Assembly: GCA_020346805.1 (NCBI GenBank)
Contig: CP070790.1
Span: forward strand, 3,096,143-3,107,643
Length of the DNA stretch: 11,501 nucleotides
Source: Planctomycetota bacterium
Lineage (GTDB): Bacteria; Planctomycetota; Phycisphaerae; UBA1845; PWPN01
Reading direction: 5' to 3'
Both the position numbers and the translations under genes were made by a program. The notes beneath the pieces were generated by a model that was not told where the DNA came from, ran no database searches, and worked only from the letters and a program-made list of their open reading frames with translations. This document shows, piece by piece, positions 1 to 6,666 of the stretch; position 1 is the stretch's first letter, and each line of letters starts with the position of its first letter.

Positions 1-353
1 ACGGCCATTGGGATCATTATTGGGGGCCGGGATTTTATCGCCACGGTTATTATGGTGTGGTTGGATCGCGGACGCAGACAGTACATCTGCGATATTTACA
101 TACCTTATTCGTATCCGCATGGATCGAAGACAAGAAACAGCCAACGGGCAGACGCGTTATATGGGAGGGTTGCTGTGATACGGTTAGTTCCGAGAAGAGT
201 CTTAAGCTGACCATGCCCTATCTGATGTCTGCTCTGGAGGGTTATTACAACCGGGCCACCGAACGCCCGGTGACGATTAAACTCGATCCCGACGACGAAT
301 TTGCCCGCCGTCTCGCTTCGGTTGCCGGTTCGGCCGGCCAATCAATCAAATGA
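1..353 (+). CDS. DUF4136-like protein, C-terminal part (5' end outside window)
   Basis: The reading frame is open from the first base (first full codon at position 3) to TGA at 351-353, about 116 residues. The visible part begins with a Gly/Tyr/His/Trp-rich stretch (GHWDHYWGPGFYRHGYY). It continues with beta-strand-like sequence (RYLHTLFVSAW, then GRRVIWEG), a helix containing MPYLMSALEGYY, and a last strand RPVTIKLDPDD. This order, an aromatic/Gly linker, strands ending in 'vlyEG', then 'mPyLv.al...' and a final basic beta strand, is how DUF4136 proteins end. Those are usually lipoproteins or envelope proteins of unknown function; the signal peptide that would test this lies upstream of the window. 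An internal ATG at 57 is not needed, because the upstream frame is open and compositionally consistent. The family call is by eye and moderately sure; the molecular role is unknown. Confidence 0.6.
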   Translation, partial: GHWDHYWGPGFYRHGYYGVVGSRTQTVHLRYLHTLFVSAWIEDKKQPTGRRVIWEGCCDTVSSEKSLKLTMPYLMSALEGYYNRATERPVTIKLDPDDEFARRLASVAGSAGQSIK

Positions 354-370
354 ATGATATCCAAGGAGAC

Positions 371-474
371 ATACGGATTCCACTTCAAACGTGTGCCGGG
401 TCTGGCTCAATTATTCCAAAGGAATATTGTGCCTGACCCGCTCTCTTAGCGCATGTTTGAAGTGGAATCCGTAT
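371..474. repeat. 104-bp near-perfect palindrome (REP/MITE-like hairpin element)
   Basis: The outer arms ATACGGATTCCACTTCAAAC (371-390) and its exact reverse complement (455-474) form a perfect 20-bp inverted repeat. With two G-U pairs, the outer stem extends to 371-396 against 449-474. Inside it, 397-417 (CGGGTCTGGCTCAATTATTCC) pairs with 421-440 around an AAA loop, with two T-T mismatches and one bulged T. An unpaired ctctctta (441-448) separates the two stems. It sits between the ends of two convergent genes. The inner arm contains GTGCCTGACCC, a string I associate with REP-type palindromes moved by Y1 (IS200-like/RAYT) transposases; that link is recollection and inference. It could also simply act as a bidirectional transcription terminator, although no T-tract follows either arm. 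No transposase gene is present, and no target duplication longer than an ambiguous TA/AT can be read. Confidence 0.75.
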
Positions 475-497
475 TAGAGTGGATTTGTTGATTTGTT

Positions 498-2186
498 TTA
501 TTCTTTTGCGACGCGTAGGACTTCCTGGGGGGTGGTGAGGCCGGCCCGGACCTTGTCCCATCCGTCTTCGCGGAGGAGTCTGAGGCCGTTTTTCATGGCG
601 GCTTCGAGGATTTGGCCTGCCGATGCCCGATTGACGACGAGTTCGCGTATTTCGGTATTCATCATTAACAGCTCAAAGATGCCGATTCGGCCCTTGTAGC
701 CGATATGTCGGCATTCCCGGCAGCCGCGTCCGCGGTAAAGTTTTTTACCGGAGTCGAGTTCGAAGTCATTAGGCAGAGCGGCACGATCGGGTTCGTAAGC
801 TTCCTTGCAGTGGGGGCAAATGGTTCGCACCAGCCGCTGGGCCAGGACACCTTCAATCGAACTGGAGACCAGGAAAGGCTCGACGTTCATGTCCAAGAGG
901 CGGGTGTTGGCGGTGACGGAATCGTTGGTATGCAGGGTGCTGAAGACCAGGTGGCCGGTGAGCGATGCGTTGATGGCCACCTCGGCGGTCTCGCGGTCCC
1001 GAATCTCGCCTACCAGAATTACGTCCGGGTCATGGCGCAAGAAGGAACGTAGGGCGCGGGCAAAAGTCAGGCCGATTTTCTCGCTGGTCTGCACCTGGTT
1101 TATGCCGTCGAGATAGTACTCGATGGGATCTTCAATAGTGAGGATTTTGATTTCGTCTGAAACGATGGTGTGCAGGGCGGCATAGAGGGTGGTGGTCTTG
1201 CCGCTACCGGTAGGTCCGGACACCAGGATGATGCCGTGAGGCCTGGTGATCAGCGACTCGAAATCGCTGAGCAAATCTTCACTCATGCCCAATTGCTGGA
1301 GCGAGAGGTTGATCGATTGTCTATCCAAAATACGCAGTACCACTCCTTCGCCATATCCGGTGGGCACTACGGAGACACGGAAGTCTATTTCCCGGCCGTG
1401 AATACGGGCCTTGAATCCGCCGTCCTGGGGCAACCGTTTTTCGGCGATGTTGAGATTGCACATGATTTTGATTCGGCTGATGATTGCAGCCTGAAAGCGC
1501 CGGATCTGCGGGGGGACGACAGTGTTTTGCAGTACGCCATCAATGCGATAACGAATGGTCAGATCGTTCTCGTAAGGTTCGATGTGGATATCACTGGCTT
1601 TGTCCCGAATGGCTTCGGTAAGGATTTCGTTGACCAGTTTGACGACAGTAGCCTCCTGGGCCATTTCCACCAGGTCGCCGTTTTCATCGACAGAATCGGT
1701 GAGCAGTTCAACGTCTTCGTCTTCTTCCTGGTCCTCGATCATCTCGTCGACGGTCGAACCACCGACTCCGAAGTGTTGACGAATGATTCTTTGAATCTCG
1801 GATTCACTGGCCAGTACCGGTTCGATTTTTAATTTGTGGCCGGTGAGCATTCGCAGTTCGTCGAAAGCGGTGATATCGTATGGGTCGGCGGTGGCGACTT
1901 TAAGAGAATCTTCGGTTTTAGCGATAGGGATCAGCCCGCGTTTGTGGATGAGTCGGCTGGGCATCTTTTTAAGCAGTTCTATGTCGATATCGATCTCGGC
2001 AAGATCGACCACGTCAATACTCATCTGTTCGCCGAGGATCTTGAGTACCTCGCGTTCGTCAACAAATCCCATTTGAACGAGTATGCGGTCGATGCGGTCA
2101 TGTGGGCTTTTGCGGGCGGCAAGGGCAGCCTGGAGGTGCTCGGCAGTTATTTTCCCCCGCTCTAAAAGTATTTCACCAACACTCAC
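498..2186 (-). CDS. GspE/PulE/PilB-family type II secretion or type IV pilus assembly ATPase
   Basis: The 562-residue protein is a cytoplasmic hexameric ATPase that drives pseudopilus or pilus assembly. The N-terminal MshEN/T2SSE_N-type domain (about 1-140, opening with VGEILLERGKIT) is followed by an acidic linker (about 146-172) and the ATPase core. Visible motifs are Walker A GPTGSGKT (324-331), the Asp box TIEDPIEY (350-357), Walker B VILVGEIRD (389-397) and the His box TGHLVFSTLHTND (410-422). Zinc-binding cysteine pairs lie at C457/C460 and C489/C492. Length and domain order fit a full GspE/PilB. The start is GTG at 2186, because an in-frame TGA lies two codons upstream and AGGA (2197-2200, complement) sits 10 nt before it. 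No pilin, GspF/PilC or secretin gene adjoins it, so sequence alone cannot separate a T2SS from a T4P role. It ends 23 bp from the palindrome at 371-474. Confidence 0.95.
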   Translation of the reverse strand: MSVGEILLERGKITAEHLQAALAARKSPHDRIDRILVQMGFVDEREVLKILGEQMSIDVVDLAEIDIDIELLKKMPSRLIHKRGLIPIAKTEDSLKVATADPYDITAFDELRMLTGHKLKIEPVLASESEIQRIIRQHFGVGGSTVDEMIEDQEEDEDVELLTDSVDENGDLVEMAQEATVVKLVNEILTEAIRDKASDIHIEPYENDLTIRYRIDGVLQNTVVPPQIRRFQAAIISRIKIMCNLNIAEKRLPQDGGFKARIHGREIDFRVSVVPTGYGEGVVLRILDRQSINLSLQQLGMSEDLLSDFESLITRPHGIILVSGPTGSGKTTTLYAALHTIVSDEIKILTIEDPIEYYLDGINQVQTSEKIGLTFARALRSFLRHDPDVILVGEIRDRETAEVAINASLTGHLVFSTLHTNDSVTANTRLLDMNVEPFLVSSSIEGVLAQRLVRTICPHCKEAYEPDRAALPNDFELDSGKKLYRGRGCRECRHIGYKGRIGIFELLMMNTEIRELVVNRASAGQILEAAMKNGLRLLREDGWDKVRAGLTTPQEVLRVAKE

Positions 2187-2481
2187 TTGTCATAATTCCT
2201 ATCGACTGAAAAGGTGCTACTTTGCTCTATGTCACGTTATAACCAGTAGTTACAATTATTTATCGGTCTAAATACGCACTGAATGCGCAGCTTTCATGCA
2301 TATATTTATATGCCGTGAATCCTGCCCGGGTTGCATATGGTACGACAAAATTCTGTTTTTCCATAAATAAAATCGACTGCCTACCAGATTTAATTAGCGT
2401 GCCTGTGAGTTTTTGTTTTTGTATGAACGTAACATATTGATATTAAATTGTTTATGGGGAATAAGGTGTTTTGTTAGAGGA
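2187..2481. other. AT-rich 295-bp intergenic spacer upstream of the secretion ATPase
   Basis: There is no convincing coding sequence here. It should hold the promoter of the GTG-started ATPase gene and the 3' end of the amidohydrolase transcript, both on the - strand. On that strand TATAAC occurs in the context TGGTTATAACG about 35-40 nt before the ATPase start and could be a -10 element, but no good -35 accompanies it. The spacer carries the perfect inverted repeat GCATATATTTATATGC (2298-2313). No clear hairpin plus T-tract terminator for the amidohydrolase gene is visible. Confidence 0.5.
2298..2313. repeat. 16-bp perfect AT-rich inverted repeat, possible operator
   Basis: GCATATATTTATATGC consists of two perfect 7-bp arms around TT. 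It lies about 110 bp upstream of the ATPase start, where a dimeric regulator could bind. Such AT-rich palindromes also arise by chance in AT-rich spacers, so a regulatory role is only a possibility. Confidence 0.3.
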
Positions 2482-3363
2482 TTAGTTGATTTCAGGTAAC
2501 AGTCCTACCGATCGGCGGTAGTTTCGGAATTTGGTTATCTCCTCGAGATTGATGGTTGCCGATAAGTTTCCCGGTTTTCCGCGCGGCAGGTTTATCTGGA
2601 TATCGTCGAAATGAGGTCGTTTACCGGGGTTGGTGATGCTGGCTCCTCCACTGGTGTAGTGGACATGGTGCACCTTGGTGCCGTCGATAAGTCTAGTTGC
2701 CTCATGTCTGGATTCAGGCCAATCGCTGACCACAATGGGGAGGGCATTTTCCATGGCCCGGGTTAGGGCCAGGTTCCACCATAGCCGACGGGCGTATTCG
2801 GTATGGGAATCGCTGGGGACGGTGGTTTTAGCGGGGACACAGAGCAGATCAATTCGATCGATAAGTTCGCGAACGTAATTTGGTTCCCATAAATCACCGC
2901 AGATAAGGACACCGATACGGATGCCGGCCAACTCGAATATGCCTGGGCCGTCACCTTTTTGATGCGATTCACGTTCGTGTGCGAAGAGCAAACGCTTGTG
3001 GTATGAACCGACCTCGTTTCCGCTGCTGTCGAAGAGGAAACAGGTGTTTCGGCGGTTACCAAGATTATGTTGATAATCGATGCTTCCGCCGACGACGGCG
3101 ATTTTGCAGGCCTTGGCCAATGTGCTGAGGAACTGGCGGGCCTGTGGGCCGGCGTCGGGATTGTAATCAGCGGGTACACCATTAAAGACTTCCGGCAGTA
3201 CGACCAGATCGGCCGGTTCTTTGACCAACGCCTTTTCGATGGTTTGGCGTATCAGATGCATGTCAGGCATGGATTGAAGCCAGCGTAATTCCGGCTGAAG
3301 GGCGAGGACACGAATCGGGCGAGTATCTGGCAATTCGGATTCTCCGTTGAGATTGTTGATCAC
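2482..3363 (-). CDS. Carbon-nitrogen hydrolase (nitrilase superfamily amidohydrolase)
   Basis: The 293-residue protein has the full Glu-Lys-Cys catalytic triad of the nitrilase superfamily: E58 in VVLPEVF, K123 in YHKRLLF and C155 in LICGDLWEP. These enzymes cleave amide or carbamyl bonds (omega-amidases, N-carbamoylases, glutaminase domains); the substrate here is not readable. The catalytic-cysteine block CGDLW resembles the CEDLW block in the glutaminase half of NadE encoded nearby at 5004-6647, but this protein lacks a synthetase domain. The start is GTG at 3363, overlapping the TGA of the upstream TIM-barrel gene (GTGA, 4 nt), so the two are almost certainly co-transcribed and translationally coupled. 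There is no signal peptide, so the protein is predicted to be cytoplasmic. The family is certain from the triad; the specific reaction is unknown. Confidence 0.9.
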   Translation of the reverse strand: MINNLNGESELPDTRPIRVLALQPELRWLQSMPDMHLIRQTIEKALVKEPADLVVLPEVFNGVPADYNPDAGPQARQFLSTLAKACKIAVVGGSIDYQHNLGNRRNTCFLFDSSGNEVGSYHKRLLFAHERESHQKGDGPGIFELAGIRIGVLICGDLWEPNYVRELIDRIDLLCVPAKTTVPSDSHTEYARRLWWNLALTRAMENALPIVVSDWPESRHEATRLIDGTKVHHVHYTSGGASITNPGKRPHFDDIQINLPRGKPGNLSATINLEEITKFRNYRRSVGLLPEIN

Positions 3364-4244
3364 TCACCATCTACAAATTGTTCCAGATGGCGTTTGGCGA
3401 TGAGCAAACCCAAATTTTCAAGTTTAGGACCGTTTTTGTGGTTGCGGAAGGTGGAGTCGTGCCATCCTTCGATGTTAATATCGCCGTTATAGCCTGCCCG
3501 GCGTAGTTCCTTGATAATAGTTCCCCAATTTGAATCGCCCAGACCGGGGAAGCAGTGTTCGATGGCGTTGCCGCTGAACATGCCGAAACGATCCAATTTG
3601 TCGTGGTAGACTTTGGCGTCTTTGCCGTGGACGTGAAAGATTTTGCGGGCAAATTCCCGGACATTCAGCTCGGGATCGATGAACTGGCATATCAGATGCG
3701 AAGGGTCCCATTCCAGGCCCAAGGCCTCTGAAGGTACGGCATTAAAACATTTGGACCACATCTCGGGCGTGCATATACAGTTGTTGCCGAAGAACGGGGT
3801 GTGGAACCAACCCATGGGGCAGTTTTCGAAGGCGATCTTGATACCGTGGTCTTCCGCGAACTTGGCGTGTTCGCTCCATATCTCTTTAAATCGTTTTATG
3901 GAGTTATCAATCCATCCGTCCATTACGCGACCGGCAAAGCCGGCCACCACAGGAACGCCCATGTACTGGGCTAATTTGATGGAATTGCGCACGTGTTCGC
4001 GGTGTTGTTTGGCCACATTGGGATTGGGATCCATGTGGTTGTCATAGAAGCCGGCCAGACAACTGATGCGGATACCGGCCCGATCGTAGGCGGTTTTGAC
4101 CTGGGCGGCCTTGTCCTTCCAGCCGTCTTTGCCGGGGATGAAGGGATCATCGGGGCCGATGGATAATTCCGTACAGCCGAAGCCATGTTTTTTCATAAAG
4201 GTAATACGTTCGGGATTGAATTTGTTTAGAAAACCGATTCGCAT
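3360..4244 (-). CDS. Sugar phosphate isomerase/epimerase-family TIM-barrel protein (AP_endonuc_2-like)
   Basis: This is a 294-residue cytoplasmic protein of the xylose-isomerase-like TIM-barrel superfamily. Candidate divalent-metal ligands typical of the family lie on successive strands: E140 (IAFENCPMG), D180 and H183 (LEWDPSHL), H206 and D209 (FHVHGKDA), and E259 (INIEGWHD). It begins on a barrel strand (MRIGFLNKF), as family members do. I chose ATG 4244 because AGGAG (complement of 4253-4257) lies 8 nt before it; the reading frame is open to 4301, but those 19 extra residues have no ribosome-binding site and do not fit the fold. It is the first gene of a - strand pair with the amidohydrolase, overlapping by 4 nt. 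Family members isomerise or epimerise sugars, inositols or related polyols; nothing visible fixes the substrate. Confidence 0.88.
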   Translation of the reverse strand: MRIGFLNKFNPERITFMKKHGFGCTELSIGPDDPFIPGKDGWKDKAAQVKTAYDRAGIRISCLAGFYDNHMDPNPNVAKQHREHVRNSIKLAQYMGVPVVAGFAGRVMDGWIDNSIKRFKEIWSEHAKFAEDHGIKIAFENCPMGWFHTPFFGNNCICTPEMWSKCFNAVPSEALGLEWDPSHLICQFIDPELNVREFARKIFHVHGKDAKVYHDKLDRFGMFSGNAIEHCFPGLGDSNWGTIIKELRRAGYNGDINIEGWHDSTFRNHKNGPKLENLGLLIAKRHLEQFVDGE

Positions 4245-4392
4245 GGGATTTACTCCTGTAAATGTATTCGCATACCTTAATGGGAGTTTCGACCGGGTCA
4301 AGAATTACTACAATTATGGTGGCAGCACAAGCCGACGTTCTCTGGTCGGCAAGTCAGTAAAATATTAGTATGTCAGGCTTGAAGGAGCCTAA
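4245..4392. promoter_or_regulatory. Divergent promoter region between the TIM-barrel pair and the pncA-nadE operon
   Basis: This 148-bp spacer must carry start signals in both directions. On the + strand, GAAGGAG (4381-4387) is a strong ribosome-binding site 5 nt before the ATG at 4393. A 6-bp hairpin GCCGAC/GTCGGC (4331-4336 and 4345-4350, loop GTTCTCTG) is followed by the -10-like TAAAAT. On the - strand, TTGACC (complement of 4296-4301) could be a -35, but no well-spaced -10 follows it. Promoter positions are therefore not settled. A shared regulator for both directions is possible but not shown. Confidence 0.45.
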
Positions 4393-5007
4393 ATGTCAGC
4401 CCTGGAACGCGTTATTCTCGATGTTGATACGCAGTTTGATTTTCTGGATCCGGCCGGCGCCCTTTATGTACCGGGTTCGGTGGAGATCCGGGATGCCCTG
4501 GATCGTTTGTTTGATTATGCCGCCGGGGCGAAAATTCCCGTACTAAGTTCGGTTGATGAGCATACGCCCGACGATCCGGAGTTTGCCGAGTTCGGCCCGC
4601 ATTGTGTAAAGGGCACGTCGGGCCAGGAGAAGTTGCCGATCACCGTGCTGTCGAGCAATTTCACTATTCGCCCGGAAGATATTTTGCCCAGGCCGGTAGT
4701 CAGCTTGTTGAGTGATTACGATCAGCTCATCTTCACCAAACCGACCCTTAGTGTTTTTGACAATCCCAATTTTGTCGATCTGGTCGAGGCACTGGAAGTG
4801 GGGGAATATTTGGTATTTGGAGTAGCTACGGATTATTGTGTTCTTCAGGAGGCCATGGGCTTGCTGGAAAGGGGCCGGCGTGTCAAGATTGTGCGCGATG
4901 CGATCAAGGCACTGGGCAAGGAAACCGGCGAGAAGGCGTGTCAAACACTCTCCGCCCTGGGTGCGGATTGGATTGAAACTTCCGATATCGTAGGATGTTC
5001 TGAATGA
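4393..5007 (+). CDS. pncA: Nicotinamidase-like cysteine hydrolase (isochorismatase fold)
   Basis: The 204-residue protein has the isochorismatase-fold catalytic triad: D12 (VDTQFDF), K116 (FTKPTLSVF) and C149 (GVATDYCVLQ). It also has nicotinamidase-type metal ligands D55 and H57 (VDEHTPDD) and H70 in FGPHCVKGT, the block that in PncA reads 'PHCv.GT'. Triad and metal site together favour nicotinamidase (nicotinamide to nicotinate plus ammonia) over other cysteine hydrolases, and the downstream neighbour, NAD+ synthetase, supports a role in NAD+ salvage. The metal-site loop between H57 and H70 is shorter than in Mycobacterium PncA, so a related amidase activity is not excluded. Start: ATG with GAAGGAG 5 nt upstream. 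Its TGA overlaps the nadE ATG (ATGA at 5004-5007). The protein is cytoplasmic. Confidence 0.82.
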   Translation: MSALERVILDVDTQFDFLDPAGALYVPGSVEIRDALDRLFDYAAGAKIPVLSSVDEHTPDDPEFAEFGPHCVKGTSGQEKLPITVLSSNFTIRPEDILPRPVVSLLSDYDQLIFTKPTLSVFDNPNFVDLVEALEVGEYLVFGVATDYCVLQEAMGLLERGRRVKIVRDAIKALGKETGEKACQTLSALGADWIETSDIVGCSE

Positions 5008-6647
5008 AGATTGCACTGGCGCAGATTAATCCGATGGTTGGTGATATTCAGGGCAATAGCGCCAAGATCATCAATTTGATATCCGAAGCGCGCTCTGCGG
5101 GTGCGTCTTTGGCGGTATTTCCTGAGTTGGCGGTAATGGGATACCCACCGCGCGATTTGCTGCTCAAGCCCCGTTTTGTGCGGGCCAATGTGGAGGCGGT
5201 GCATCGAATAGCCGAATCATGTAGGGGCATTGCGGCGTTGATCGGATTTGTGGAATCGAATACCGACACCGTAGGCCGGCAGTTACGTAACGCGGCGGCA
5301 TATTGCACGGACGGTCAGGTTAAGCAGGTACGGTACAAATCGCTGCTGCCCACTTACGATGTTTTTGACGAACAGCGATATTTCGAGCCCGGCCCCGAGG
5401 TGGCGGTGGTCGAGCATGCCGGCGTCCCCGTGGGGGTGAGTATTTGCGAAGATCTCTGGAATGATGAACAGCTGATTGGGCGACGGCTTTATCAACGCGA
5501 TCCGATTGGTCAACTTGCCGCTGTGGGGGCGAAGTTTATTATCAATATGAGCGCCTCGCCTTTCTGGCAGAACAAATATCCGTTCCGCATGCGGTTGTTC
5601 GGCAACCAGGCCAAGCGGTGCAAGCTGCCGTTGGTATTCGTAAACCAGGTTGGCGGGAACGACGAACTCATATTTGACGGAGCGTCGGCCGTGATCGACG
5701 CCAAGGGAGAACTGGCGGCTCAGGCCAGGGCGTTTGAGGAGGATCTTCTGGTTGTTGATCTCATTTCCTCAGCTTCGGATCGGTGCGAGCCTTATCCTAA
5801 GGGGATTGCTGCCGTTTACGAGGCTCTGGTGCTGGGTACGCGGGATTATGTTCGCAAGTGCGGGTTCAAGGAAGCGGTATTAGGTTTGTCGGGTGGGATT
5901 GACTCGGCGGTGACGGCTGCGATTGCCGCTGCCGCTCTGGGCCCCAAGGCGGTTACCGGGGTGTCGATGCCATCCCGATACAGCAGCGAGCATAGCCGAA
6001 CTGATGCGGACGCCCTGGCCAGGAATCTGGGGATCGAATTCAAGATAATCCCCATTGGCGAGATCCATGAAGCCTTCGAAAATACGCTGCATTCCCATTT
6101 TGTGGGTCTTGAGCCGGATATTACCGAAGAGAACATCCAAGCCCGCAATCGCGGTGCGATACTAATGGCCTTGTCGAATAAGTATGGTTCACTGTTGTTG
6201 ACCACGGGCAATAAGAGCGAGCTGGCGGTTGGTTATTGTACGCTTTACGGGGATATGTGTGGAGGGCTGGCGGTTATCAGTGATGTGCCCAAGATGTTGG
6301 TTTATCAACTGGCCGAGTATATCAACGAACGGGCCGGTAAGGAGATTATCCCTCGAAACACCCTTAACAAACCGCCGTCTGCGGAACTCCGTCCGGATCA
6401 GACCGATCAGGACAGCCTTCCACCATACGATGTGCTGGATGTGTTATTGGAGCAGTATATTACTAATGAAAAAAGTGTCGATGAGATTATTGCCGCCGGT
6501 ATCGATCCCGATACCGTACAGAAGGTGGTGAAACTTGTGGACATGAACGAATACAAGCGCAAGCAGGCGGCACAAGGTTTGAAAGTGACCAGCAGGGCTT
6601 TTGGCGTCGGCCGACGCATGCCTATTGCCGCCAAGTTTCGTTATTAG
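5004..6647 (+). CDS. nadE: Glutamine-dependent NAD+ synthetase
   Basis: The 547-residue two-domain enzyme makes NAD+ from nicotinate adenine dinucleotide, ATP and glutamine. The N-terminal nitrilase-type glutaminase (about 1-260) carries E41 (FPEL), K112 (RYKSLLP) and C148 (SICEDLW), which release ammonia from glutamine. The C-terminal synthetase (about 265-547) carries the ATP pyrophosphatase loop SGGIDS (296-301), the block TTGNKSELAVGYCTLYGD (400-417) and the signature ELRPDQTDQDSLPPY (461-475). Both halves are complete, and the length matches bacterial glutamine-dependent NadE. The start is ATG 5004, with AGGA (4992-4995) 8 nt upstream inside pncA and a 4-nt overlap with the pncA stop. 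A gap of only 19 nt separates it from the following PLP enzyme gene, so the three probably share a transcript. Confidence 0.97.
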   Translation: MKIALAQINPMVGDIQGNSAKIINLISEARSAGASLAVFPELAVMGYPPRDLLLKPRFVRANVEAVHRIAESCRGIAALIGFVESNTDTVGRQLRNAAAYCTDGQVKQVRYKSLLPTYDVFDEQRYFEPGPEVAVVEHAGVPVGVSICEDLWNDEQLIGRRLYQRDPIGQLAAVGAKFIINMSASPFWQNKYPFRMRLFGNQAKRCKLPLVFVNQVGGNDELIFDGASAVIDAKGELAAQARAFEEDLLVVDLISSASDRCEPYPKGIAAVYEALVLGTRDYVRKCGFKEAVLGLSGGIDSAVTAAIAAAALGPKAVTGVSMPSRYSSEHSRTDADALARNLGIEFKIIPIGEIHEAFENTLHSHFVGLEPDITEENIQARNRGAILMALSNKYGSLLLTTGNKSELAVGYCTLYGDMCGGLAVISDVPKMLVYQLAEYINERAGKEIIPRNTLNKPPSAELRPDQTDQDSLPPYDVLDVLLEQYITNEKSVDEIIAAGIDPDTVQKVVKLVDMNEYKRKQAAQGLKVTSRAFGVGRRMPIAAKFRY

Positions 6648-6666
6648 ATATTTGGAGAAGTGTTAC

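Noticed and set aside
1170..1832. 220-codon open frame on the + strand opposite the secretion ATPase gene
   Set aside because: It is antisense to the conserved Walker and linker region of a certain gene; no ribosome-binding site or family resemblance, and the composition is that of a codon-biased shadow frame.
4245..4301. 19-residue N-terminal extension of the TIM-barrel protein
   Set aside because: The internal ATG at 4244 has AGGAG at 8-nt spacing and begins exactly on the first barrel strand; the extension has no ribosome-binding site.
4543..5016. 157-codon - strand frame opposite the nicotinamidase-like gene
   Set aside because: Shadow frame; the + strand protein has a complete catalytic triad and metal site.
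6601..6666. 22-residue N-terminal extension of the PLP enzyme into nadE
   Set aside because: ATG 6667 has a good ribosome-binding site and matches the family's N terminus; the extension only reads the nadE 3' end in another frame.
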